Source: Anderseniella sp. (lineage in GTDB: Bacteria > Pseudomonadota > Alphaproteobacteria > Rhizobiales > Aestuariivirgaceae). From it: 64,000 bases of DNA. Within the stretch, counting starts at the first letter, position 1. The number at the start of each line of letters is the position of its first letter. The notes below the pieces were generated by a model. That model worked only from the letters and a program-made list of their open reading frames with translations, did no database searches and was not told where the DNA came from. The translations under genes and the position numbers were made by a program. Positions 36,079 to 45,114 of the stretch are shown here, piece after piece. The stretch is taken from contig JANQOK010000008.1 in NCBI GenBank assembly GCA_028289645.1, forward strand, positions 62,001-126,000. The letters run 5' to 3'.

Positions 36079-36528
36079 ATGATCCGCAGGTTCTGTCTAT
36101 CACTGGCTCTGGCGTGCGCCATGTCCGTATCGGCTGTTGTTGCAACGCTTGCACCAGCCAATGCCGGTAACAATGCCATCATCGAAATGACCATCGGAAA
36201 AGTCGGCTTCCTGGTTGGAGTTTCGCGAGGTGACGGCCGGCTGTTTTACAATGGCAGACAGGCCGAGCTTGACATCAACGGCCTGCGGGTCGGACTGACA
36301 ATCGGTGCATCTTTCGCCAACATGCGTGGCGAAGTCTACAACCTCAACAGACTGGAAGACATCGCCGGCACCTACGTCACCGCCCAGGCGTCTGCCGTGG
36401 CTATCAGCGGCGGTGGCCAGAACCTGGTATTGATCAACGAACACAATGTGCGGCTGGTTCTGTGGGGCGAACAGCGCGGTCTTGACGCATCGCTGGACGC
36501 CGGGGGTATGCTGATCACCTTGCGATAA
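36079..36528 (+). CDS. Small secreted protein of unknown function
   Basis: I do not recognise the family. The ATG at 36079 has GAAGGGA 9 bases upstream; an in-frame ATG at 36061 adds 6 residues. A signal peptide spans about residues 1-30 (LALACAMSVSAVV, cleavage near ANAG). The mature part of about 120 residues is rich in Gly and Val with a beta-strand rhythm (EMTIGKVGFLVGVSRGDG, VGLTIGASFANMRGEV, LDASLDAGGMLITL). This suggests a small beta-sandwich or lipid-binding fold. It stands alone, with 270 bases upstream and inverted repeats downstream. Confidence 0.6.
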   Translation: MIRRFCLSLALACAMSVSAVVATLAPANAGNNAIIEMTIGKVGFLVGVSRGDGRLFYNGRQAELDINGLRVGLTIGASFANMRGEVYNLNRLEDIAGTYVTAQASAVAISGGGQNLVLINEHNVRLVLWGEQRGLDASLDAGGMLITLR

Positions 36529-36576
36529 CCGCGGACCGTATCGCGGTCAAACGGCCCGCCGCGCCTATTGCGGGCC
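36528..36576 (+). terminator. Tandem GC-rich hairpins after the small secreted protein
   Basis: ACCGCG...CGCGGT (36528-36547) and GGCCCGC...GCGGGCC (36553-36576) are two adjacent inverted repeats at the end of the gene. No T-run follows, so this is a possible rho-assisted stop between convergent genes. Confidence 0.35.
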
Positions 36577-36625
36577 AATTGCCAGCATATTGCCAATGGC
36601 GGTGTGGCTGACGGGAAAGTGGATT

Positions 36626-37333
36626 TCAGATCAACCCGAGTTTCTTCAGCGAGCCCAGGTCCAGCGACAGTTCGCGGCGCTGAAACTGGCCGAACACCTC
36701 CGACAGAAACGACCTCAGGCGCAGCCGCAAAGACGGCGCCAGAGTCGTATAGGTACCTTCCTGAAACTCGATGAATGAAAACGGCGGCTCCTCCGCTGCC
36801 GCCATTGCCTCGCGGTCGAGCATCGGCAGGCTGAAGACGGTGTCAGGTTCAATTTCCTCATAGACTTCGCGCGCCTGGCGGGTGACCAGCGGATTTCCGT
36901 TCCAGGCGTTGCGCACCAGGTAGAAGGTCTCCGTCGCATAGGCACCGCGAAGATCCCGCGCGGTCATCACTGATGTTGCAGACTGATCCAGCACATAGGC
37001 AATGACCATTTCAAGGCGGGCGTTGTGGGCTGCATTAATGAAATCGAGATCATCAATGACCGTGAAGAACGTGTCCAGTTCGTGCCCCGGCAAATCTATG
37101 ACGTAATCACGATCCGGCTCAGCGAGAATCTTGTCGAAGAGCCTGATCTGACCACTGGTTTTCTCAACCCCAATGAGCGTTGAACGGTCTGGATAGAAAC
37201 GGTTTATGCGGCCTCGGGGATCGTCGCAATCGAACACGTGCGGGTCGTGCCCGGTCATCAGCAGATGATCCATCAACAGGCGCGCGGTCAAAGTCTTGCC
37301 GTTGCGTGCCTCGTCGGAACACACGACAAACAT
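36626..37333 (-). CDS. ParA-like P-loop protein lacking the signature lysine
   Basis: A protein of about 235 residues from the ATG at 37333 (MFVVCSDEARNGKTLTARLL); the frame is open to 37426. It is a paralogue of the next upstream gene: both have the block D-[CT]-[DE]-[DN]-PRG-xx-RFYP (35-48 here), with INRFYP against LHRFYP. The Walker loop is DEARNGKT, so the signature lysine of ParA/MinD proteins is replaced by Glu8, while the P-loop Lys13 remains. Loss of the signature lysine should change ATP-driven dimerisation. Neither member has a ParB or mobilisation gene beside it, so plasmid partition is not supported. Confidence 0.6.
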   Translation of the reverse strand: MFVVCSDEARNGKTLTARLLMDHLLMTGHDPHVFDCDDPRGRINRFYPDRSTLIGVEKTSGQIRLFDKILAEPDRDYVIDLPGHELDTFFTVIDDLDFINAAHNARLEMVIAYVLDQSATSVMTARDLRGAYATETFYLVRNAWNGNPLVTRQAREVYEEIEPDTVFSLPMLDREAMAAAEEPPFSFIEFQEGTYTTLAPSLRLRLRSFLSEVFGQFQRRELSLDLGSLKKLGLI

Positions 37334-37602
37334 CCGATTTCCCGCCGGTTCGCTCACGTAAATCGTCCTGTTGATACCCCGGAATGACTGGCCAGCCGGG
37401 CACGCGATGCGCCTCAGCCGCAACACCCGCCGCTACAAACTCAGTTTGGCCCTACTGCGCCACTGTCCCGGCCCAACCGACAGTGCGTTGGTTTCAGATG
37501 CAGCGAGCCGGGTAAGCCAACCGGTCCGGCAAAGGACCGGCGACCAGGAACCCAAGGGCCCGCGCAGCATTCGGTGCCGAAAACCCGCCGGCCTGAATGA
37601 AA

Positions 37603-38361
37603 TCAGCTCTTTGACTTTCCGGCATCACCGGAACCGCCGCCAGACGTGAGCATCTGAATCAAGCGAAGCTGATCGAATTCATCATCGATTTCGGAACACC
37701 ACTTCTTCACATAGCCACGCAGCACGAATGAGAAGTCCGCCGCCTTGCCCTGGCTATCCTTGTTGTCGGTGAAATTCTTGTAAGTCACGTCGGCAAGATC
37801 AACCTGCTCGGCAGCCATTTCATTGAGCTTCGGAATAACGATTTCCCGGGCCTCGTTGACGTTGGAGAAGTACCGCTTGTAGGTCTTCTCGTCCCATTCG
37901 AAGAAATTGGTTTCATTAATGAAGTTGCGGGCAACCGTGTAGTCGAGGCCCTCGACGTACGGGGTCACTTCCTGCAGCTCATCCAGCGATGCAATTGCCG
38001 GGCCGACAACGTGGATCAGTCCCATTTCAAACACACCGTCGCGGGCCGCCTGCAGGACGCCGATCTTTTCAAAGGTTTCCAGCGCATAGGACAGATTGCC
38101 GGCTTTCAGGTCGACAACAGTCACCGGCACCTTGGCGGTTTCCAGCGTATCAAGAACTTTCATCTGGTCGGCAACGTTATGCAGATCGATGATCTCGGTG
38201 ATGGTCGGATAGAATCTGTGCAGGGTTCCGCGAGGGTTTTCCGTATCGAATGCACGGGCCAGGACATTGTTGCGGTGGAAGTAATCCAGCAACGCGCGTG
38301 ATATTGTTGTCTTGCCAACGCCGCCCTTGTCGGCGCCAACCATGATGACTACTGGTTTCAT
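37603..38361 (-). CDS. ParA/MinD-like ATPase
   Basis: A P-loop ATPase of 252 residues with the full deviant Walker A GADKGGVGKTT (signature Lys12, Lys17). The switch region VTVVDLKAGN follows, and DTENPRGTLHRFYP at 39-52 is the block shared with the downstream paralogue. It probably dimerises on ATP and acts in positioning or assembling something, but no partner is visible. It is 269 bases upstream of the shorter paralogue on the same strand. The C-terminal tail SGGGSGDAGKSKS is low-complexity. Confidence 0.72.
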   Translation of the reverse strand: MKPVVIMVGADKGGVGKTTISRALLDYFHRNNVLARAFDTENPRGTLHRFYPTITEIIDLHNVADQMKVLDTLETAKVPVTVVDLKAGNLSYALETFEKIGVLQAARDGVFEMGLIHVVGPAIASLDELQEVTPYVEGLDYTVARNFINETNFFEWDEKTYKRYFSNVNEAREIVIPKLNEMAAEQVDLADVTYKNFTDNKDSQGKAADFSFVLRGYVKKWCSEIDDEFDQLRLIQMLTSGGGSGDAGKSKS

Positions 38362-38435
38362 CTATCTTTTTCCCTCTGTAGGATACCGCTAGAAACTGCC
38401 CCCTGGGGCGGGCCTCAAAAATCGAATACCATGTC

Positions 38436-39218
38436 TTGCCCGCCGATGCCACTGCTAGTAACGCACCACGAGATCAGCGCTTGGAACCATCTTCGAAAAT
38501 AGCCGGCATTGCGCCGGCAACCTATGGCGCCGCGGTTCACACCATTAAGGATGGCGGCTGGGGAGATCTCGACTTCTTCACCTCCGGTGCAGGCAGCGAA
38601 ACAGCAGCCCGGGTGGACGCCCGTGTCGCGGCCGGCGCCGATGTGCTGCCGCCTGCCGCGGAGGTTTTCAATGCACTGCAACTGACACAGCCGGACCAGG
38701 TGCGAGCCGTCATACTTGGTCAGGATCCCTATCCCACTCCGGGAGATGCGCATGGACTTGCGTTTTCCGTAGCAAACCCCGAACGTCGGGTACCGCCGTC
38801 GCTCAAAACCATCTTCAAATCTTTGAAGAGCGATCTCGGCATCACTCCACCGGAGGGGCATGCCGACCTCACCCGGTGGGCGCGGTCGGGCGTGTTGCTG
38901 CTCAATGTGACGCTGAGCGTTGAAGCGGGCAAGGCGAACAGCCACAAGGATATCGGCTGGGCTGGGTTGGCGGCGGATGTCATCAACTGCCTGAACAAGA
39001 GTGACGTGCCGGTGGTATTCATGCTGTGGGGCAAGTTCGCCCAGCATGCCGGGTCCGGCATCGATACGTCGCGACACTGTGTCATCAATACCGTGCATCC
39101 GTCTCCCCTGGCACACGGTTCCGGTCCGCAACACAGATTCGTGACTTCCCGACCGTTTGCACAGGCGCAGGAATGGCTTAGGTTGCATGGTCTTCCACCA
39201 ATCGACTGGCGCCTGTAG
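38436..39218 (+). CDS. ung: Uracil-DNA glycosylase, family 1
   Basis: A glycosylase of about 260 residues that removes uracil from DNA. The water-activating motif GQDPYP (Asp97), the uracil-binding region HGLAFSV, LLLNVTLSVEAGKANSH, and the intercalation/catalytic HPSPL (His221) are all present. GQDPYP has Pro where the E. coli motif has His (GQDPYH). The frame opens with TTG at 38436; an alternative TTG 15 codons later is possible because there is no ATG before the domain. It stands alone between the ParA-like and PhnW-like genes. Confidence 0.9.
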   Translation: MPADATASNAPRDQRLEPSSKIAGIAPATYGAAVHTIKDGGWGDLDFFTSGAGSETAARVDARVAAGADVLPPAAEVFNALQLTQPDQVRAVILGQDPYPTPGDAHGLAFSVANPERRVPPSLKTIFKSLKSDLGITPPEGHADLTRWARSGVLLLNVTLSVEAGKANSHKDIGWAGLAADVINCLNKSDVPVVFMLWGKFAQHAGSGIDTSRHCVINTVHPSPLAHGSGPQHRFVTSRPFAQAQEWLRLHGLPPIDWRL

Positions 39219-39358
39219 AGTATGTTCAGGCAGGGGGCTGTCAGACAGCCTTGGACAACGGGTCTGCCGGTACCGATGGAAACATCCGACCGGCACGGCC
39301 TTGAGTGATGACGGCGCATCGAGAAGTGGTACAGCAGAGATAAAGGCTCACCTATCCA

Positions 39359-40546
39359 ATGGCTCTCGCCGAAGATTACAAATACGCTCCGACCTTCAAC
39401 GGTCCCGAAGGCCAGGAGGACATGCCCTGGCTGTTGACCATGGGTCCGGTGACCACGTCACGCGATGTCAAACTCGCCATGCTGGCCGACTGGAGCATGC
39501 GGGACACCGAGTTTGTTTCGCTGGCCCTGGAAGTAACTGAGCAATTGCTTGATCTGGTCGACGGAACCAGCCAGTACGATTGCATTCCTCTGCACCTGTC
39601 AGGTGATACGGTGCTGGAGAGTGTGCTGGGGGCACTGGCCCCGACCGGTCGCAAGCGCAAGACACTCATCGCAGCGCATGGGCCCCATGCCGACCAGGCG
39701 ACCAGGGTCCTGGCCCACATCAAGCGCCCGTTTGAAAACATTGCCGGCTCAGCTCTCAAACCGGTCACCGCCAATCGGCTGGCGAAACTGCTGGACGCGG
39801 ACCCGGACATCCACACCGTGTATCTGGCGGAAGTCGATGTTTCCACAGGCCTAGCCAATCCCGTTGCCAAGCTGGCCGCCATTGCCCATGAGGCCGGGCG
39901 CAAGGTTATCGTCGACGCCCGTGCCAGCATCGGCGCCATGCCGCTGAGTCTCGCCGACGGTACAATGGATGCGGTAGTCGGCGTGCCCTGGGCATGTATT
40001 GAAAGCGTTCCGGGGTTCTCATTTGTGATGGTGCGCCGGAGCCTGTTGACTGACAAGCTGTTCCAGTCGCCGTCGGCCTCACTGGACCTGGTTGAATTGT
40101 GGCAAGGCATCCATCGAACCGGCTGGTTTCCCGGCACACCACCGGCACATGCCATTGTTGCCTGCGGAGTGGCCTTGCGGCGGCTATATCTGGAAGGAGG
40201 GCCTGACATGCGGCGCAAGCGCTATCAGGACCATCATGCGAAGCTGTTGGCCGGCATGGCCCAACTGGGCTTCTCCCCTGCCCTGGCGCCGGGCACCGCG
40301 ACATGCGGGTATCTGACATTGTTCAAAGCGCCGGCAGACCGGCACTATGCGCCGACAGAATTCATTCAGCGATTGCGTCAACTGGGGTTCGTCATCATGG
40401 ACGGCGATGGTTGTCCAGGCCCGGAGGGCAGCTTCAGGGTTGCCTCGGCGGGCGCCATGGATGATGGCGTGACAGACCAGTTTGTCAGAGCTGTAGAGAA
40501 AGTCATGCGTGATCTGGGCATGAGGTCGGGCACGCCTGCGCGCTAG
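39359..40546 (+). CDS. PhnW-like aminotransferase-fold protein without PLP lysine
   Basis: A class V aminotransferase-fold protein of 395 residues, closest to 2-aminoethylphosphonate:pyruvate aminotransferase. LLTMGPVTTSRDVKLAML, CIPLHLSGDTVLESVLGAL and VIVDARASIGAMPL align with that family, and VPGFSFVMVRRSLL follows the expected lysine region. In PhnW that region reads NKC-L/I-E-x-VPGF; here it is WACIESVPGF, with the lysine replaced by Ala212 (codon GCA at 39992). Asp186, expected under the PLP ring, is retained. Without the lysine it cannot form the internal aldimine, so it is either a non-PLP protein or has a new role. No phosphonate genes flank it. Confidence 0.78.
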   Translation: MALAEDYKYAPTFNGPEGQEDMPWLLTMGPVTTSRDVKLAMLADWSMRDTEFVSLALEVTEQLLDLVDGTSQYDCIPLHLSGDTVLESVLGALAPTGRKRKTLIAAHGPHADQATRVLAHIKRPFENIAGSALKPVTANRLAKLLDADPDIHTVYLAEVDVSTGLANPVAKLAAIAHEAGRKVIVDARASIGAMPLSLADGTMDAVVGVPWACIESVPGFSFVMVRRSLLTDKLFQSPSASLDLVELWQGIHRTGWFPGTPPAHAIVACGVALRRLYLEGGPDMRRKRYQDHHAKLLAGMAQLGFSPALAPGTATCGYLTLFKAPADRHYAPTEFIQRLRQLGFVIMDGDGCPGPEGSFRVASAGAMDDGVTDQFVRAVEKVMRDLGMRSGTPAR

Positions 40547-40580
40547 AGCTACTCCTGTCTGCTCTGTGTTCACAAACAAA

Positions 40581-40600
40581 CGGGAGCCCGAAGGCTCCCG
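40581..40600 (-). terminator. Hairpin terminator of the ABC operon
   Basis: CGGGAGCC, a CGAA loop and GGCTCCCG form an 8-base-pair symmetric stem, 34 bases past the permease stop. On the minus strand it is followed by TTTGTTTG. It also lies past the plus-strand PhnW-like gene and may serve both. Confidence 0.7.
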
Positions 40601-40634
40601 CAGTCAGTTTTCGTCTGAACTTGTCAGCCGCGTA

Positions 40635-41900
40635 TCAGCCTTTGCCCTTCCAGGGCACCAGGTAGTTCTCGGCCATGCGCATCAGAATATCGATGCCGTA
40701 ACCGATGATACCGATCAAGATGATACCCATGATCACGATATCGGTAAGCTGGAACTTGGACGCGTTGACGATCATCATGCCGGCGCCCCTGTCTGCGGCA
40801 ACCAGCTCGGCGGCAACCACAGTTCCCCAACAAACGCCCATGGCAACACGTGCACCGGTAAAGATCTCGGGCAGAGAGTTCGGTACGATAACCCGCCACA
40901 GCAATTGCTTCTTCGACGCGCCCAGGGAATAGGCTGCATGAACCTTGGAAATGTTCACGCCCGACACGCCGGCACGGGCGGCAATGGTCATGATCCACAA
41001 CGCAGCCAGGAACAGCAGTATGACCTTGCCCTCCTCGCCAATACCGAACCAGATGATGACCAACGGAATAAGCGCCAGCGGCGGCACCGGACGCATGAAC
41101 TCGACTATCGGATCGAACCAGCCGCGGAACCAGCTTGAAAGCCCCATGGCATAACCCAGAGGGATGCCGACGATACTGCCAAGCGCAAAGCCGGCAAGTA
41201 CACGCGAAAGCGAAGCCCACAGATGCTCCCAAAGTGTGTAATTCTTGTAGCCTTCGCTGGCGATTTCACCGAGCCGGGAAACCACCGCTTCGGGAGCCGG
41301 AAGCCAGATCGGTTCCATTTGCCAGCCACTGTCTGGCTTGACCGACAGTGAACCCTTCGGTGTCATGGACACAGTGCCGTTTGCAAACCGGACGGTCTGG
41401 TTCGGGGCAATCGGCTTGCCGTCGATGGCGGTAACTTTGTAACCGTCCTCGCCGCCGCCGTCGTCGTTGACCTGGGCCCTGACCAGTCCGCTGCGCCAGG
41501 CGCCGATCTTGGCCACGTCGCCTTTGGCGAAGCCTGTCGATGGATCCGGTTCCGGCAGTTCGACGTTCTCACCAACCTTGTGAACGCGGATTTTCACCGT
41601 GGCATCGCTGGTCTCACCACCCGGCTTGGTCGCCGTATAGGTGAAGGCGCTGTCGCCAACAAATGGCCCAGGTACATGCAGCGGCATCAGCTTGGAGCCG
41701 GTGAATGCCCCCCAGATGGCAAACAGAGCCACAACCGATACAATAGAGGCGAAGCGGTTGGCCGTCACGGCGCTCTCATCGCCAAAGGTGACCGTTTTCA
41801 GGCTGGTATAGTCTTTGGACTGCTCACGCGAGCGGACATAAAAATTGTAGGCTGCGAAAGCCGCTACGAATAAAACGACATAGATGAGTGCGACAGTCAT
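40635..41900 (-). CDS. Taurine/nitrate-type ABC permease with periplasmic insert
   Basis: A permease of 421 residues, about 150 longer than usual for the SsuC/TauC/NrtB group. After two N-terminal helices (about 3-19 and 53-70) comes a soluble stretch of about 130 residues (75-205) with an immunoglobulin-like beta pattern (ATVKIRVHKVGENVELPEP, KVTAIDGKPIAPNQTVRF). The permease core follows, with the EAA-like loop near AAYSLGASKKQLLWRVIVPN. It overlaps the ATPase gene by 4 bases. The insert probably lies on the periplasmic side and could contact the binding protein. Confidence 0.82.
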   Translation of the reverse strand: MTVALIYVVLFVAAFAAYNFYVRSREQSKDYTSLKTVTFGDESAVTANRFASIVSVVALFAIWGAFTGSKLMPLHVPGPFVGDSAFTYTATKPGGETSDATVKIRVHKVGENVELPEPDPSTGFAKGDVAKIGAWRSGLVRAQVNDDGGGEDGYKVTAIDGKPIAPNQTVRFANGTVSMTPKGSLSVKPDSGWQMEPIWLPAPEAVVSRLGEIASEGYKNYTLWEHLWASLSRVLAGFALGSIVGIPLGYAMGLSSWFRGWFDPIVEFMRPVPPLALIPLVIIWFGIGEEGKVILLFLAALWIMTIAARAGVSGVNISKVHAAYSLGASKKQLLWRVIVPNSLPEIFTGARVAMGVCWGTVVAAELVAADRGAGMMIVNASKFQLTDIVIMGIILIGIIGYGIDILMRMAENYLVPWKGKG

Positions 41901-42703
41901 GCTGCATCCTCCTGTCGACCCATAATCTCTTCCTCCATATCCCAGATCATGGAGAGAATCTCTTCGCGCACTTTGCCGAACTGCGGTTCCTTCTTCACCA
42001 GACGCAGGTCCTTGCCCACACCCATTTCAGCGAACGGGAGCTGGTACTCCTTGTGGATTCGGCCAGGGCGCGGCGCCATCACCAACAGGCGCTCGCCCAG
42101 CAACAGAGCTTCCTCAACCGAGTGGGTGATCAAGATGATGGTCTTGCCGGTTTCCTTCCAAAGCTTGAGAACCAGGCCCTGCATCTTTTCCCGGGTCAAC
42201 GCATCCAGCGCACCGAGCGGTTCGTCCATCAGGATGACGTCGGGATCGTTGGCCAGGCAGCGGGCAAGTGCCACGCGCTGCTGCATGCCACCGGACAATT
42301 CGTAAATCATCTTGTCGGCAAAATCCTGCAGGCCGACGATCTGCAAAAGCGATTCGACCTTGGCATTGGTCTCTTCCGCAGGCTTGCCGGCCATATCAGG
42401 CCCGAACGCTATGTTCTTGCGCACGTTCATCCATTCAAACAGCGCGCCTTGCTGGAACACCATGCCACGTTCAGCAGCGGGTCCGATCACGTCATGTTCG
42501 TTGAGGATGACCTTGCCTTCAGTCGGAGACAGAAAACCTGCAACGATGTTCAGCAGAGTTGTCTTGCCGCAGCCCGATGGCCCCAGCACCGACATCAACT
42601 CGCCTTTCTTCAACTCAAGTGAAACATTCTTAAGCGCCTGCACTGCTCCGCCATTCGGCAGTTCGAAACGCATCGATACGTCATCAATGATCAACGTGCC
42701 CAT
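41897..42703 (-). CDS. ABC transporter ATP-binding protein, TauB/SsuB type
   Basis: An ATPase of 268 residues from the ATG at 42703; an in-frame GTG lies at 42715. Walker A GPSGCGKTT, Q-loop region FQQGALFEWMNV, signature LSGGMQQRVALARCL, Walker B VILMDEPLGALD and the H-loop ITHSVEEAL are intact. It energises the permease, whose start it overlaps by 4 bases. The subfamily imports nitrate, taurine, sulfonates or similar small anions. Confidence 0.9.
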   Translation of the reverse strand: MGTLIIDDVSMRFELPNGGAVQALKNVSLELKKGELMSVLGPSGCGKTTLLNIVAGFLSPTEGKVILNEHDVIGPAAERGMVFQQGALFEWMNVRKNIAFGPDMAGKPAEETNAKVESLLQIVGLQDFADKMIYELSGGMQQRVALARCLANDPDVILMDEPLGALDALTREKMQGLVLKLWKETGKTIILITHSVEEALLLGERLLVMAPRPGRIHKEYQLPFAEMGVGKDLRLVKKEPQFGKVREEILSMIWDMEEEIMGRQEDAA

Positions 42704-42732
42704 TTGGATTCCCACCCCGCTGTTGAATTTTC

Positions 42733-42764
42733 AAAAAAGGGAGCGATTGGAAAAAATCGCTCCC
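42733..42764 (-). terminator. Attenuating terminator between binding protein and ATPase genes
   Basis: GGGAGCGATT and AATCGCTCCC form a perfect 10-base-pair stem with a 6-base loop. On the minus strand it is followed by a TTTTTT run (42733-42738). It lies after the binding-protein stop and before the ATPase, so most transcripts would stop here and the binding protein would be overproduced relative to the membrane parts. Confidence 0.85.
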
Positions 42765-42789
42765 TCCCAGATCGTCTTGTCCAGACAGA

Positions 42790-43794
42790 TTAGCTGCCTG
42801 CCGCCGCCTTAAGCGGACCAGTATTCACAGCACCCTCATAGGTGTCGCGAGCTGCTGGAATGTTACCCTGTTCCTTGAAGAAGTCACCAACTTCTTTGAG
42901 GAATGTCTGGGTGCCGCCACCAAGCCACTTGGCGGAGAGCTGAACTTCCGTTGACGGGAACTCAAAACCGCCCATGGTCTCCTTGGTCGCCTTTTCATCC
43001 ATGCCGGCATCCTTTGCGATAACTGCCAGCATTTCATCAGCTTCCGCGCCACCGGCGTTCCACTTGGCGTTCATGTCGGCGGTCACCTTCAGGAACTTGG
43101 ACACCAGATCGGAATTCTCAGCTGCAAATGCCGCAGGAACCGACGTTACATCAAACACCGAGATGCCCAGGGCTTCCTTTTCCGCGCCGGTCAGCAACAC
43201 GTTGCCGTGCTCCTTCATACGACGCAGCGAGCCACCCCAGCCGCAAACCATGTCGAGATTGCCGTTGGCAAAAGCTGCGGCCCCATCAGGCGGAGCCATA
43301 TCGACAACTTCCATCTTGGAAACATCAACGCCGAAATGCTTCATCTGCTTCAGGAAGCCGTAATGGGCTGCGGTACCAATTGGAACCCCGGCCTTCTTGC
43401 CTTCCAGTTCCTTGGCATTGTCCTTGGTGATTTCCAGTGCGGTCTTGACGACACAGTTGTCGTTTTCGTTGTACACCACGGCGACGTCAGCAATCTGCAG
43501 GTCCTGGCCGGCCGATGTTGCAACAACGAATGGTGGCACACCCTGACTCACGGAAATCTGGATGTCACCAGATGCCATGGCGGCGGACATTGCTGTGCCG
43601 GCGTCAAATGACTTCCAGTTGACCTTTACACCGAGTTCCTTGTCGTAGATGCCCTTCACTTTGGCATACTGGAAAGGCATTGGCCATTCCAGAAAGTAAG
43701 CAACCGTAATCTCTTTGACTTGCGCCTGAGCGGCGGTGATGCTGACCGAGGCCAGGGCCGCCGCCGCAAGAGTTGCTGTCAATAACTTCTTCAT
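42790..43794 (-). CDS. Periplasmic substrate-binding protein, taurine/nitrate type
   Basis: A binding protein of 334 residues with signal peptide MKKLLTATLAAAALASVS to about residue 24 (AQAQV). VTVAYFLEWPMPFQYA-like N-terminal and VPPFVVATSAGQDLQIADV segments fit the TauA/SsuA/NrtA group. It is first in the ABC operon. Ligand choice cannot be read from the sequence; taurine, another sulfonate or an amine such as a betaine fragment are all possible. Confidence 0.85.
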   Translation of the reverse strand: MKKLLTATLAAAALASVSITAAQAQVKEITVAYFLEWPMPFQYAKVKGIYDKELGVKVNWKSFDAGTAMSAAMASGDIQISVSQGVPPFVVATSAGQDLQIADVAVVYNENDNCVVKTALEITKDNAKELEGKKAGVPIGTAAHYGFLKQMKHFGVDVSKMEVVDMAPPDGAAAFANGNLDMVCGWGGSLRRMKEHGNVLLTGAEKEALGISVFDVTSVPAAFAAENSDLVSKFLKVTADMNAKWNAGGAEADEMLAVIAKDAGMDEKATKETMGGFEFPSTEVQLSAKWLGGGTQTFLKEVGDFFKEQGNIPAARDTYEGAVNTGPLKAAAGS

Positions 43795-43957
43795 AGAGTA
43801 CTCCCTCCGCTGTTTAGCGTCCGAAAACTGAATTGATCGAAAAGCGTGCTTCCGGAGCCATTATTATGAAACGTCTCCGGCGCTCCGCGCAATGGCGCAG
43901 GCCGCGTTGGTCCCAAAAATAAAGCGCGTTGGTGCCATGCCCTATTAATGGGCAAAC

Positions 43958-45073
43958 TCAAGAACAATTGACCATCTTTGCAACATGCCGCGCAATCGCC
44001 AGGCTTGAGGTCAAGCCCGGGCTTTCAATGCCGAATAGGTTGACCAGTCCTGGTATCCCATGCACCTGAGGACCATCGATTCTGAAGTCCTGAACGGGAC
44101 TGTCCGGCGGCACAATCTTCGGTCTGACCCCGGCATATGATGGCTGCAGGGCATCATCGGGCAGTCCAGGCCAGTATCGCCGCACCATGGCGTAGAATTC
44201 ATCGGCGCGCGCCGGATCAACTTTATAATCCGGCTCATCGACCCATTCCACGTCCGGCCCAAAGCGGGCCTGGCCACCGACATCGATGGTCAGGTGGACA
44301 CCCAGTCCGCCGACGACCGGACAGGGATAGATCAGACGCGTGAACGGCGCCTTGCCGGCAATGGAGAAATAGCTGCCCTTGCCGTAAAATGCCTGTGGCA
44401 CGTGAGCGGAATCGAGGCCTTCGAGCCTTGAGGCAACATGTGGCGCATTGAGGCTCGTGCAATTGACAAAAAGATTGCAGCCGATCGTCATCGGCTCTGT
44501 GCCGGCGATGTCAATCTCGATGTGCCGACCGCCCAGGCGGCCGCCGGCAACCGGTGATCTGGTCGCCAGCGTCGCACCGGCATTTTCAGCCTCACCCAAT
44601 AACGCCAGCATGATTCCGGCGGAGTCCATCATGCCAGTCGACGGGGACAGTATTGCCGAGACACATTGCAGCTCCGGTTCCAACGCCCTGGCCTGGCGTG
44701 CATCCAGCAGTTGCAGGTCATCGACCCCGTTGGCAGCACCCTTGGCCATGATGGCTTCAAGTGTTGCAACCTCATCGGGTTCGCAGGCGACAATCAGCTT
44801 GCCGCACCTGCTGTGGGCAACATTGTGCCGGGTCATGAAATCGTACAGCAGCCCTTTGCCTTCAACACAAAAACGAGCACGCAGTGAACCCGGCGTATAA
44901 TACATGCCAGCATGAACGACCTCGCTTGACCGCGAGGACACGCCGCGACCAAACGCTTCTTCGGCTTCGACGATCAGCACATCTCGACCCGACTGCGCAA
45001 GCTCTCGTGCAACCGCCAGGCCAATCGCGCCTGCGCCCGCCACCACACAGTCAATCTCATAGTCAACCGCCAT
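43958..45073 (-). CDS. FAD oxidoreductase, L-2-hydroxyglutarate oxidase-like
   Basis: A DAO-family flavoprotein of 371 residues from the ATG at 45073 (a GTG precedes it). The FAD motif is VVAGAGAIGLAVARELAQ. RGVSSRSSEVVHAGMYY and the late YAGVRPKIVPPDSPVQDF are typical of LhgO/L-2-hydroxyglutarate dehydrogenases, which oxidise L-2-hydroxyacids. The gene is 41 bases after the Ldh-family dehydrogenase on the same strand. Both enzymes act on 2-hydroxyacids or their relatives, so they may work on one compound, possibly after methylation by the SABATH enzyme. Confidence 0.78.
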   Translation of the reverse strand: MAVDYEIDCVVAGAGAIGLAVARELAQSGRDVLIVEAEEAFGRGVSSRSSEVVHAGMYYTPGSLRARFCVEGKGLLYDFMTRHNVAHSRCGKLIVACEPDEVATLEAIMAKGAANGVDDLQLLDARQARALEPELQCVSAILSPSTGMMDSAGIMLALLGEAENAGATLATRSPVAGGRLGGRHIEIDIAGTEPMTIGCNLFVNCTSLNAPHVASRLEGLDSAHVPQAFYGKGSYFSIAGKAPFTRLIYPCPVVGGLGVHLTIDVGGQARFGPDVEWVDEPDYKVDPARADEFYAMVRRYWPGLPDDALQPSYAGVRPKIVPPDSPVQDFRIDGPQVHGIPGLVNLFGIESPGLTSSLAIARHVAKMVNCS

Positions 45074-45114
45074 CACAGCTTTGTCCCATTATGGCCGGCA
45101 CACCCGATCTTAGA

